From Agrococcus sp. ProA11 (GTDB lineage: Bacteria; Actinomycetota; Actinomycetes; Actinomycetales; Microbacteriaceae), in NCBI RefSeq assembly GCF_039880525.1, contig NZ_CP156989.1, positions 806,001 through 870,000 of the forward strand: a DNA stretch of 64,000 nt, read 5' to 3'. The position numbers were made by a program, and so were the translations under genes. The notes beneath the pieces are model-generated. The model saw nothing but the letters and a program-made list of their open reading frames with translations. It had not been told where the DNA came from and searched no databases. Shown here in pieces: positions 7,215-15,086 of the stretch. Within the stretch, counting starts at the first letter, position 1. Every line of letters begins with the position of its first letter.

Positions 7215-8501
7215 TCAGCGCGCAGCGGCCGCCAGCTGGGGTGTCGCGGGCGCGGCGCAGCAGCCGCTGCCGCCGAAGTCGCCGGCACCGCCGCACACAC
7301 CGGTCTCCGGCAGCACGAGCTCGTTCCGGGCTGCCGCCTCGTGGTCGCCGGCGAGCTCCGCGACGACGCTCCGCACCTGCTCGTAGCCCGTGAGCGCCAG
7401 GAACGTGGGCGCGCGACCGTAGCTCTTCGCCCCGACGATGTAGAGGCCCGGTTCGGGCTGCGCGAGCTCGGCCGCGCCGGTCGCGGCGACCGTGCCGCAC
7501 GAGTGCACGTTGGGGTCAATCTCCGCAGCGAGGCCGGCGACGGCGTCGAGAGCCGGATCGATCGCAACCCGCACCTCCGCCAGCAGCGACAGGTCGGGGC
7601 GGAATCCGGTCAGCGCGAAGAGCCGCGCGACCGGCCCGACCTCGCGCCCGTCCTCCGCGACGAGCACGACACCGTCGTCCTCCGGGCGCAGCTCGTCGAC
7701 ACGGAATCCCGTCACGAGCTCCACCGTGCCCTCCTCGATCGCGCGCCGTGCGCGCGCGCCGAGCGAGGCGCGCTGCGGGAGCGCATCGGCCTCGCCGCCG
7801 CCGAGCGCTCCCTCCACCGATGGCCGCCGCACGAGCCACGTGACGCGCGTGCCAGGGTGTCGCTGCGCGAGCTCGGCGAGCCGCAGCACCGCGTGCACAG
7901 CCGAGTGGCCCGCGCCGACGATGGCGACGTGGGCGCCGGCGAGCGCGCTGACATCCGATGGGATGCGGTAGTCGATGCGGCCGGCCGCGGCGTGCTCGCC
8001 GAGCGCCGGCGTGCCGTCGGCACCCGCCGGGCCCGGCTGGCTCCAGGTGCCGGAGGCGTCGAGCACGGCCCGCGCGATCAGGCGCTGCTCGCGACCGTCG
8101 CGGTCGACGACGCGCACCGCGAACGGCTGCTGGTCGCGGCCGCCGTCCACGACCTTGTCGCGACCGAGCCGCGTGACCGAGGTGACCGTGACGCCGAAGC
8201 GCACGCGGTCGCCCAGCGCCTCCGCGAGCGGTGCCAGGTAGTCCCGCACCCACGCTGCGCCCTTCGGATAGCCCGAGGTGGGAATCGTGCGTCCCGCGCC
8301 TTCCAGCAGTCGTCGGCTCGCGGAGTCGACCAGCTCGTCCCACGCCGAGAACAGCCGCACGTGACCCCACTCCATGACGGCGGTACCGGCGCGCGATCCG
8401 CGCTCCAGCACGATCGGCTCGAGGCCTCGCTCGAGCAGGTGCGCGGCTGCTGCGAGCCCCTGCGGGCCGGCGCCGATGACGATGACAGGAAGGTGGGGCA
8501 C
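7215..8501 (-). CDS. ArsO-like flavin-dependent oxidoreductase with a C-terminal Cys cluster
   Basis: A 428-residue protein with two dinucleotide-binding folds: VIVIGAGPQGLAAAAHLLE at the N-terminus for FAD and VAIVGAGHSAVHAVLRLAEL in the middle for NAD(P)H. It resembles flavin monooxygenase-like ArsO proteins of actinobacterial arsenic clusters, whose exact reaction is unsettled. The tail carries CGGAGDFGGSGCC (C403, C414, C415) in a Gly-rich flexible segment that looks like an arsenite- or thiol-reactive site. GTG at 8501 has AGGAG six bases ahead. It is first in the leftward operon, 60 bp before trxB, and diverges from arsR. Confidence 0.8.
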   Translation of the reverse strand: MPHLPVIVIGAGPQGLAAAAHLLERGLEPIVLERGSRAGTAVMEWGHVRLFSAWDELVDSASRRLLEGAGRTIPTSGYPKGAAWVRDYLAPLAEALGDRVRFGVTVTSVTRLGRDKVVDGGRDQQPFAVRVVDRDGREQRLIARAVLDASGTWSQPGPAGADGTPALGEHAAAGRIDYRIPSDVSALAGAHVAIVGAGHSAVHAVLRLAELAQRHPGTRVTWLVRRPSVEGALGGGEADALPQRASLGARARRAIEEGTVELVTGFRVDELRPEDDGVVLVAEDGREVGPVARLFALTGFRPDLSLLAEVRVAIDPALDAVAGLAAEIDPNVHSCGTVAATGAAELAQPEPGLYIVGAKSYGRAPTFLALTGYEQVRSVVAELAGDHEAAARNELVLPETGVCGGAGDFGGSGCCAAPATPQLAAAAR

Positions 8502-8515
8502 TGCATGCTCCTCGC

Positions 8516-8533
8516 ATTGAATACTGTCGATGC
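8516..8533 (-). promoter_or_regulatory. Candidate ArsR operator before the arsO-like gene
   Basis: The plus strand reads ATTGAATACTGTCGATGC, 15 bp upstream of the arsO-like GTG. It shares 13 of 18 positions with the arsR-proximal copy (in reverse orientation) and keeps ATTGA-N6-TNGATGC. It sits in the 87-bp divergent region that must hold both promoters. Confidence 0.55.
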
Positions 8534-8550
8534 GACGATCCTCCAACAAC

Positions 8551-8568
8551 GCATCGATGTTTGTCAAT
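8551..8568 (+). promoter_or_regulatory. Candidate ArsR operator before arsR
   Basis: The plus strand reads GCATCGATGTTTGTCAAT, the reverse complement of ATTGACAAACATCGATGC. It lies 20 bp before the arsR ATG with the TCAAT end nearest the gene. Autorepression by ArsR through this site is the expected arrangement for the family. Confidence 0.55.
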
Positions 8569-8588
8569 GCGTGTGGCAGACTCCCACC

Positions 8589-8933
8589 ATGGGCACCACA
8601 GCGCACGCGACCGACAGGGCGAGCACGTGCTGCGCTCCGGCCACGGCTGGACTGCCGCAGCAGGAGGCACTGCGGCTGGCCAGGATCGGCAAGGCGCTAG
8701 GCGATCCCACGCGGCTCCGGCTGCTCTCGCTCATCGCGGCGGGGGAGCGGGGAGAGGCGTGCATCTGCGACCTGACCGATCCTGTCGGGCTCTCGCAGGG
8801 GACGGTGTCGCACCACATGCGCATCCTCGCCGAGGCGGGGCTGGTCGAGCGCGAGCAGCGGGGCAAGTGGGCCTACTACTCCGTCGTGCGACCCGCGCTC
8901 GATGCCGCGGCCGCAGCGCTGCGCGCCCTCTGA
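8589..8933 (+). CDS. arsR: Arsenic-responsive repressor ArsR (corynebacterial Cys pattern)
   Basis: A 114-residue winged-helix repressor with KALGDPTRLRLLSLI, then a recognition helix in LSQGTVSHHMRILAEAG. Its Cys residues are C14 and C15 near the N-terminus and C58 and C60 in ACICDL. Corynebacterium ArsR binds As(III) through an adjacent N-terminal Cys pair plus one Cys from the DNA-binding domain of the partner, and this pattern fits that arrangement better than the enterobacterial CxCxxC site. It diverges from the arsO-trxB-acr3 operon across an 87-bp region with two candidate operators and probably represses both directions until arsenite binds. Confidence 0.93.
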   Translation: MGTTAHATDRASTCCAPATAGLPQQEALRLARIGKALGDPTRLRLLSLIAAGERGEACICDLTDPVGLSQGTVSHHMRILAEAGLVEREQRGKWAYYSVVRPALDAAAAALRAL

Positions 8934-8946
8934 CGGGGGCGAACCG

Positions 8947-10143
8947 GTGCGCACCTCCGGTCGGCGCGAGGCGGTCGAACTGACGCCGGGCACTCGCCAG
9001 CGGCGGCTCGCGGCACTCTCCATCGGTCAGGTGATCAGCTGGGGCATCCTCTACTACGCGCTGATCGTCGCCGCGCCGGTCATCGCCGCCGACACGGGCT
9101 GGGCGCTCGCCACCGTGATGCTCGCCTTCTCCGTCGGGCTCGTCACCTCCGCGCTCGCCGGCATCCTGGTCGGACGATGGCTCGATCGAGGCAGCCCGCG
9201 CGTCGTCATGACTGCCGGAAGCCTCCTCGGCGCGCTCGGCCTGGCGCTGGTCAGCGCCGCGCCCGACGTGACGGTGTTCGTGCTGGGCTGGATCGTGACC
9301 GGGATGGGGCAGTCCGCGGTGCTGTACCAGGCGGCGTTCACCGTCATCGCGCGCAGGGAGGCGGCGCACCGGCGTCGCTCGATGACCGTCGTCACGCTCG
9401 CGGGCGGACTCGCGTCGACGGCGTTCGCGCCGTTGACCGCCGCGATGCTGAGCGTGCTCGACTGGCGCGCGACCATGCTCGTGCTCGCGATCGGCCTGGT
9501 GGTGAGCACGACGCCGCTGCACTGGTGGAGCCTCGAGCGCGGCTGGTCGCCGCGGCCGCCGCGGGTAGCGGACGAGCCGCACCACACCGTCTCGACCGTG
9601 CTGCGCACGCGACGCTTCTGGGCCCTGCAGCTGTCGATGATCGCCATCGCGGCCGCGCTCTACAGCGTGGCCCTCGCGATCATCCCGCTGTACACGGAGC
9701 GAGGCATGACGTACGAGCTCGCGGCGTGGGGGCTCGGTCTCGTCGGTGCCGGGCAGGTGCTCGGCCGCATCGTCTACGTGGTGCTGCCGCACGCGGCGTC
9801 GCCGCGGCTGCCGCTGCTGCTGACCGCCGGGTTGAGCGCGATCGTGCTGGGGCTACTGGCGCTGGTGCCCGGGCCGCCCTGGCTGCTCATCGTCATCGGC
9901 ATCGCCGCGGGCGCGGTGCGAGGCGCGCAGACCCTGGTGCAGGGCTCCGCGGTCGCCGACCGATGGGGCACGCGCGAATACGGCGCCATCAACGGCGCGT
10001 TCGCGGCGCCGATCACCGCGGTCACGGCCGTCGGGCCCGCGCTCGGCCCTGTCGTCGCCGTGGCGACCGGCTCGTATGCCGCGATGGGGCTCATCGCAGC
10101 CGTGCTCGCGCTGGTCGGGCTTGCGCTGGCGCGACTGTCGTGA
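8947..10143 (+). CDS. MFS transporter co-transcribed with arsR
   Basis: A 398-residue major facilitator with about twelve hydrophobic segments. It opens with LSIGQVISWGILYYALIVAAPVIAADTG, and the helix 2-3 loop GRWLDRGSPRVVM is the MFS signature region. GTG at 8947 follows the arsR stop by 13 bp with a GGGGGCG stretch ahead, so it is almost surely in the arsR transcript. The context suggests export of an arsenical, perhaps an organoarsenical or an ArsO product, since Acr3 already handles arsenite. The sequence alone does not fix the substrate, and it lacks a GAPDH partner gene as expected for ArsJ. Confidence 0.8.
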   Translation: MRTSGRREAVELTPGTRQRRLAALSIGQVISWGILYYALIVAAPVIAADTGWALATVMLAFSVGLVTSALAGILVGRWLDRGSPRVVMTAGSLLGALGLALVSAAPDVTVFVLGWIVTGMGQSAVLYQAAFTVIARREAAHRRRSMTVVTLAGGLASTAFAPLTAAMLSVLDWRATMLVLAIGLVVSTTPLHWWSLERGWSPRPPRVADEPHHTVSTVLRTRRFWALQLSMIAIAAALYSVALAIIPLYTERGMTYELAAWGLGLVGAGQVLGRIVYVVLPHAASPRLPLLLTAGLSAIVLGLLALVPGPPWLLIVIGIAAGAVRGAQTLVQGSAVADRWGTREYGAINGAFAAPITAVTAVGPALGPVVAVATGSYAAMGLIAAVLALVGLALARLS

Positions 10144-10189
10144 CGCCCACTCGCTGGCTTCGCCCAGCGCGGCACGGCAGGCTGGAGCC

Positions 10190-10927
10190 ATGACGAACCC
10201 CACCGCCGCGATGCTCGTGATCGGCGACGAGATCCTCTCGGGCCGCACCCGCGAGGCGAACGCCTTCCATCTCGCCGGCCGGCTGGGCGCGCTCGGCATC
10301 GATCTGCGCGAGATCCGCGTGGTGCCGGACGACCATGCCGTCATCGTCGATGCCCTGCGGGCACTGCGGGATGCGCACGACCACGTGTTCACCTCCGGTG
10401 GCATCGGCCCGACGCACGACGACATCACGGCGGATGCCGTGGCCGATGCATTCGGAGTCGGCATCGAGGTGCGCGATGACGCCCGCGCGCTGCTGCAGGA
10501 GGCGGTCGGTCGCGACCGCACGCTCACCGACGAGCACCTGCGCATGGCCCGCATCCCGCACGGCGCGGCACTCATCGACAACCCGATCAGTGCGGCACCT
10601 GGGTTCACCGTCGGCAATGTGCACGTCATGGCCGGTGTGCCCGCGATCTTCGTCGCCATGCTCGATGCCGTCCTCCCGGGGCTGGAGGCCGGCTCACCCG
10701 TGCTGGCACGGGAGCTGCGCTTCGAGGTGGGCGAGGGCCGGATCGCCGCGGCGCTGCGCGCGCTCGCCGACGAGATGCCCGACCTCAGCATCGGCTCCTA
10801 CCCGTTCCGTGAGGGCTCCGCCTTCGGCACCAACATCGTCGTTCGGGGCACAGACCCAGGTCGGATCGACCAGGCGCTCGCGCGGCTGGAGGAGATGCGG
10901 CGCTTGTCTGGAAACGTTGGGGCATGA
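10190..10927 (+). CDS. CinA-type molybdopterin-binding domain protein
   Basis: A 245-residue protein made of the MoCF_biosynth (MogA/CinA N-terminal) domain. It starts with AAMLVIGDEILSGRTREAN and carries TSGGIGPTHDDITADAVADA, the family substrate-binding loop. It lacks the C-terminal nicotinamide-nucleotide amidase of full CinA. Relatives of this short form are annotated as competence/damage-inducible protein A, and some have pyrophosphatase activity on ADP-ribose-like molecules. The stop overlaps the start of the dehydrogenase at 10924 (ATGA), so the two are coupled. No competence genes are nearby. Confidence 0.85.
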   Translation: MTNPTAAMLVIGDEILSGRTREANAFHLAGRLGALGIDLREIRVVPDDHAVIVDALRALRDAHDHVFTSGGIGPTHDDITADAVADAFGVGIEVRDDARALLQEAVGRDRTLTDEHLRMARIPHGAALIDNPISAAPGFTVGNVHVMAGVPAIFVAMLDAVLPGLEAGSPVLARELRFEVGEGRIAAALRALADEMPDLSIGSYPFREGSAFGTNIVVRGTDPGRIDQALARLEEMRRLSGNVGA

Positions 10928-12015
10928 CTGCCAGCCGGAACACGTCGCGCGACCTCGCGACCGTCACCACGATGCGGGCGGCGATGACCGTCGGGCACGG
11001 CGACACGTCCATGATCGAGCTGCGCGATGACGTACGGCGACCCGTGCCGCTCGCGCACGAGGTGCTGGTCAGGGTCGCGGCAGCGTCGATCAACAACACC
11101 GACCTGTGGAGCCGCGAGGGCGCGTACGGCACGCCGGAGGATCCGGGAGCGGTCGCTGGCTGGAAGGGCGTGCCGCTGCGGTTCCCGCGCATCCAGGGTG
11201 CAGACGTCTGCGGCGTCGTCGACGCCGTGGGCGCCGACGTCGACGCGAGCTGGGCCGGGCGCCGCGTGCTCGTCGATCCGGCCCGGCCGGTCACCGGGCG
11301 AGCGGCAGAGATCGCCGAGGTGATGGGCTCGGAGTTCGACGGCGGATTCGCCGAGTACGTGGCCGTGGATGCCGCGTACGTGCACGATGTGACGGACTCG
11401 CCGCTCACGGATGCCGAGCTCGCCTGCCTGCCGATCGCTTACGGCACGGCCATGGGCATGCTGGACCGTGCCGAGGTCGTCGCCGGGGAGTGCGTGGTGG
11501 TGACCGGAGCGTCCGGCGGCGTGGGATCGGCGCTCGTGCAGCTCGCCGCGGCGCGCGGCGCCCGCGTCATCGGCGTCACCAGCGCCGGAGGCCGCGACGC
11601 GGTGCTGGCGAGCGGCGCGGCGGCGACGGTCGACCGCGGCGAGGCCGACCTCGCCAATGCCGTGCTGGAGGCGGCCGGTGGCGAGGTCGACGTGGTCGCT
11701 GACGTCGTCGGCGGCGACGTCGCGCGAGGACTGCTTTCGGCGCTGACCGGAGGCGGCCGCTGGGTGATCGCAGGCGCGGTCGCCGGTGCCGTCATCGAGC
11801 TCGACCTGCGCCAGCTCTATCTCCGCTCGCGTCGGCTCATCGGATCGACGATGCACACCCCGGAGCAGTTCGAGCGACTCGTCGACGTGGCGCGGCGCGG
11901 CGACGTCAGCCCGCGCATCCAGGCCACCCGCACCCTCTCGGAGATCAGGGACGCGCAGCGGGAGTTCCGCGAGTCGTCCGGCAGCGGCAAGATCGTGCTC
12001 ATCCCCGGACAGTGA
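10924..12015 (+). CDS. Medium-chain dehydrogenase/reductase, zinc-independent
   Basis: A 363-residue enzyme of the MDR superfamily. The GroES-like N-terminal fold (residues 20-160) has VLVRVAAASINNTDLWSREG and IQGADVCGVVDAVG, where zinc alcohol dehydrogenases would have Cys and Glu/His ligands. Those ligands are missing, so it resembles quinone oxidoreductase/enoyl reductase types. A Rossmann domain follows with VVVTGASGGVGSALVQLAAARGA near residue 193. It probably uses NADPH to reduce an enone, quinone or aldehyde. ATG overlaps the preceding stop (ATGA). About the first 20 residues are a poorly conserved lead and the true start may be later. Confidence 0.82.
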   Translation: MTASRNTSRDLATVTTMRAAMTVGHGDTSMIELRDDVRRPVPLAHEVLVRVAAASINNTDLWSREGAYGTPEDPGAVAGWKGVPLRFPRIQGADVCGVVDAVGADVDASWAGRRVLVDPARPVTGRAAEIAEVMGSEFDGGFAEYVAVDAAYVHDVTDSPLTDAELACLPIAYGTAMGMLDRAEVVAGECVVVTGASGGVGSALVQLAAARGARVIGVTSAGGRDAVLASGAAATVDRGEADLANAVLEAAGGEVDVVADVVGGDVARGLLSALTGGGRWVIAGAVAGAVIELDLRQLYLRSRRLIGSTMHTPEQFERLVDVARRGDVSPRIQATRTLSEIRDAQREFRESSGSGKIVLIPGQ

Positions 12016-12058
12016 TGGCGGCCGCAGCCTTCGAGGCCGGCGCCGGCGCGCAGCGGTC

Positions 12059-12379
12059 CTAGAAGTCGCTCTGGTCGTCGCTTCGGCCAACGCCGGGCCC
12101 GAAGCGCTTCAGGTGGGTGCGGCGCGCCAGCCGGATGACCGGCCGCAGCACGAACTCGGCGCTGCCAACGATGAACAGCCAGGCGGCGATGGTCGCGGTC
12201 TCCTCCCAGAGGAAGAGGATGCTGCCGGCGAGGAAGAGGACGCCGATGAGCGCATCGTTGGCGATGCTGAGTGCCTCGTAGCGATCCCGGATGATGATCT
12301 CCTCGCGCCCGAGGCGCATGGCGAAGTCGTCGGGACCGATGTCATCGCCAGGCGGCTGCTGCTGGTTCGGTGAAGACAT
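12059..12379 (-). CDS. YrhK-like small membrane protein
   Basis: A 106-residue protein with a polar Pro/Gln/Asp-rich N-terminus, the segment REEIIIRDRYEALSIANDAL, and two membrane helices around residues 42-58 and 64-80 separated by a short EE turn. This is the YrhK domain pattern (two TM helices after an RxRYE motif). No biochemical role is established for the family. It diverges from the UvrA-like gene over 105 bp and converges with the dehydrogenase at 12015. The start at 12379 is chosen because upstream codons in frame are Arg-rich and lie in the divergent promoter region. Confidence 0.7.
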   Translation of the reverse strand: MSSPNQQQPPGDDIGPDDFAMRLGREEIIIRDRYEALSIANDALIGVLFLAGSILFLWEETATIAAWLFIVGSAEFVLRPVIRLARRTHLKRFGPGVGRSDDQSDF

Positions 12380-12484
12380 GGTGCGATGCTCGCAGACGAG
12401 CGTGGGAACGCGCAGGGCGTGCGCTACGCGCTCGCTGGCAGGCCGCCGACGAGCGCACAGGCGCCGCGCGAGAGACTGGCGCAC

Positions 12485-15076
12485 ATGGATGCAGCAGAGC
12501 GCTCAGCGCACGAGACCGGGCTCGAAGGCGTACGAGTGCGCGGCGCCCGCGAGCACAACCTCAAGGACGTCGACCTCGACATCCCGCGCGACGCGCTGGT
12601 CGCGTTCACCGGCATCTCCGGCTCCGGCAAGAGCTCGCTCGCGTTCGGCACCATCTACGCCGAGTCGCAGCGCCGGTACTTCGAGTCCGTCGCGCCCTAC
12701 GCTCGCCGGCTGATGAGCCAGGTCGGCACTCCGGATGTGGATTCCATCGCCGGTCTCCCGCCGGCGGTCGCCCTGCCGCAGCAGCGCTCCGGCGGCTCGG
12801 CGAGGTCCACGGTCGGCAGCGCCACCACCATCGCGAACGTGCTCCGGATGCTCTACTCCCGAGTCGGCACCTACCCCGCGGGTGCCCCGATGCTGCTCGC
12901 CGAGGACTTCTCCATGAACACCGTGCAGGGCGCCTGCCCGACCTGCCACGGGCTCGGGCGCGTGCACGACGTGCCGGAGGAGCTGATGGTGCCGGACGCT
13001 TCGCTCTCGATCCGTGACGGCGCGCTCGCCGCCTGGCCGAAGGCCTGGCACGGGAAGCAGCTGCGCGACAGCCTGGTCTCGCTCGGCTACGACATCGACG
13101 TGCCGTGGCGCGAGCTGCCGCGCGAGCAGCGCGACTGGGCGCTCTACACCGAGGAGTCGCCGCAGGTGCCGGTGTTCACCGACCGTCCGCCGGCGGAGGT
13201 GCGGAAGGCGGTCGCCGCGGGCGTCGCGCCCAGCTACATGAGCACCTTCCTCGGCGTGCGCAACTACGTGCTGTCGACCTTCGCGGGCTCGAAGAGCGCC
13301 AAGATGCGCGAGCGGGCGGCGTCGTTCATGGTCAGCGTCGTCTGCCCGAACTGCGGCGGCAGGCGCCTGAAGCCCGAGGCGCTCGCGGTCACGTTCGAGG
13401 GCTACGACATCACACAGCTCGCGGCGATGCCGCTCGACGAGGTCGCGGCAGTGCTCGAGCAGGTGCTGCTGCCCGACTGGAGCCCCAAGCCCGTCGACGG
13501 TTCCGCGTCGGGTGCGCAGGATGTCGCCCCGGAGCAGCTGCTCGCCGCGCGCCGGCTCGCATCCGACCTGCTCGCGCACCTGACGCCCATCATCGACCTC
13601 GGGCTCGCGTCGCTCTCGCTCGACCGCACCACCGCGTCGCTCTCCTCCGGGGAGCTGCAGCGCATGCGCTTGGCCACCCAGGTGCTCTCGCAGCTGTTCG
13701 GCGTCGTGTTCGTGCTCGACGAGCCCTCTGCCGGACTGCATCCCGCCGACACCGAGTCGCTGCTGGGCATCCTCGCCACGCTGAAGGAGGCGGGCAACAC
13801 CGTCTACTTCGTGGAGCACTCGCTCGACGTGATCCGTGCGGCGGACTGGATCGTGGACATCGGGCCGGCAGCCGGCTCCAAGGGCGGCACGGTCGTCTAC
13901 TCGGGCCCCATCGAGGGGCTGCGCGACGCACCGGAGTCGGTGACCCGGCGCTACCTCTTCGACTCGCTCGACACCCCGCACGCCGCGCGCGAGCGGCGGG
14001 CGGGCGACGGCCAGCTCGAGCTCGCGGGGGTCACACGCCACAACGTCACCGACCTGACGGTCGCGTTCCCGCTCGGAGCGCTCACCGCCGTCACGGGCGT
14101 CTCCGGCTCTGGCAAGTCGACGCTCGTCGTGCAGGCACTGCCCGACCTGCTGCGGGCGAGCCTCGCGAGCGAGGTCGACGAGCACACGGCCGGGAACGAC
14201 GAGCGCGCGGCGTCGGCCGACGATCCGCTCGCGCAGACGACCGAAGCCGTGACGGAGGGTCGAGCGCACGGACCACGAGGGCGGCTTCGCCGCGTCGTGC
14301 AGGTGAGCCAGAAGCCCATCGGCCGCACCTCGCGCTCCAACGTCGCGACCTACACGGGCCTGTTCGACCGCGTGCGCGCGCTATTCGCGGTGACCCCGGA
14401 GGCGCGCCGTCGCCGCTACGGCGCGAGCCGCTTCTCGTTCAACCTGCCCGCCGGCCGATGCCCGACCTGCAAGGGCGAGGGCACCATGGAGGTCGAGCTG
14501 CTCTTCCTCCCGACCGTGCACGCGCCCTGCGCGACGTGCGGCGGCAGCCGCTACAACCCGGAGACGCTCGAGATCGAGCTCGACGGCCGGACGGTCGCGG
14601 ACGTGCTCGCCATGAGCGTCAGCGAGGCCCGGGACTGGTTCACGGACGACGACGTGCAGCGCCATCTCGATGCCCTGCTCGACGTCGGGCTCGGCTACGT
14701 CTCGCTCGGCCAGCCGGCGCCGCAGCTCTCCGGCGGTGAGGCGCAGCGCGTGAAGCTCGCCTCCGAGCTGCGGCGGGGGCAGCGCGGCGACACGCTCTAC
14801 CTGCTCGACGAGCCCACCTCCGGTCTGCATCCGGCCGACGCCGACCGGCTCGTGACCCACCTGCACCACCTCGTCGACGGCGGCAGCACGGTGATCATCG
14901 TCGAGCACGACATGCGGATCGTCGCCGAGGCCGACTGGGTGATCGATCTCGGTCCCGGCTCCGGCGATGCCGGCGGACGGGTGGTCGCGGAGGGCACGCC
15001 CGAGCAGGTCGCGGCCAGCACCGCCAGCCGCACGGCGCCGTATCTCTCGGCGGCGCTCGAGCGGATGTCGCTGTAG
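12485..15076 (+). CDS. UvrA-like excinuclease ATPase (short form)
   Basis: An 863-residue two-cassette ATPase of the UvrA family. The first Walker A is GISGSGKSS (residues 43-51), the second is GVSGSGKST after residue 540, and the signatures are SLSSGELQRMRLA and QLSGGEAQRVKLA. Four CxxC zinc pairs occur (CPTCHGLG, CPNCGG, CPTCKGEG, CATCGG). It is shorter than canonical UvrA (about 950) and belongs with the UvrA2/DrrC-like group seen in resistance contexts and in actinobacteria beside a normal uvrA. It may remove DNA adducts or act in drug resistance without UvrB. The ATG at 12485 is preferred; in-frame upstream codons fall in the promoter region. Confidence 0.85.
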   Translation: MDAAERSAHETGLEGVRVRGAREHNLKDVDLDIPRDALVAFTGISGSGKSSLAFGTIYAESQRRYFESVAPYARRLMSQVGTPDVDSIAGLPPAVALPQQRSGGSARSTVGSATTIANVLRMLYSRVGTYPAGAPMLLAEDFSMNTVQGACPTCHGLGRVHDVPEELMVPDASLSIRDGALAAWPKAWHGKQLRDSLVSLGYDIDVPWRELPREQRDWALYTEESPQVPVFTDRPPAEVRKAVAAGVAPSYMSTFLGVRNYVLSTFAGSKSAKMRERAASFMVSVVCPNCGGRRLKPEALAVTFEGYDITQLAAMPLDEVAAVLEQVLLPDWSPKPVDGSASGAQDVAPEQLLAARRLASDLLAHLTPIIDLGLASLSLDRTTASLSSGELQRMRLATQVLSQLFGVVFVLDEPSAGLHPADTESLLGILATLKEAGNTVYFVEHSLDVIRAADWIVDIGPAAGSKGGTVVYSGPIEGLRDAPESVTRRYLFDSLDTPHAARERRAGDGQLELAGVTRHNVTDLTVAFPLGALTAVTGVSGSGKSTLVVQALPDLLRASLASEVDEHTAGNDERAASADDPLAQTTEAVTEGRAHGPRGRLRRVVQVSQKPIGRTSRSNVATYTGLFDRVRALFAVTPEARRRRYGASRFSFNLPAGRCPTCKGEGTMEVELLFLPTVHAPCATCGGSRYNPETLEIELDGRTVADVLAMSVSEARDWFTDDDVQRHLDALLDVGLGYVSLGQPAPQLSGGEAQRVKLASELRRGQRGDTLYLLDEPTSGLHPADADRLVTHLHHLVDGGSTVIIVEHDMRIVAEADWVIDLGPGSGDAGGRVVAEGTPEQVAASTASRTAPYLSAALERMSL

Positions 15077-15086
15077 GAGGAGTCGC

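Noticed and set aside
6117-8588. Long plus-strand frame antisense to trxB and the arsO-like gene, joined to arsR
   Set aside because: Only the last 115 codons (from 8589) are the real arsR gene; the rest is a shadow.
10152-10169. Hairpin between the MFS and CinA-like genes as a terminator
   Set aside because: The 6-bp CGCTGG/CCAGCG stem has no T-run and is short; it may be chance in GC-rich DNA.
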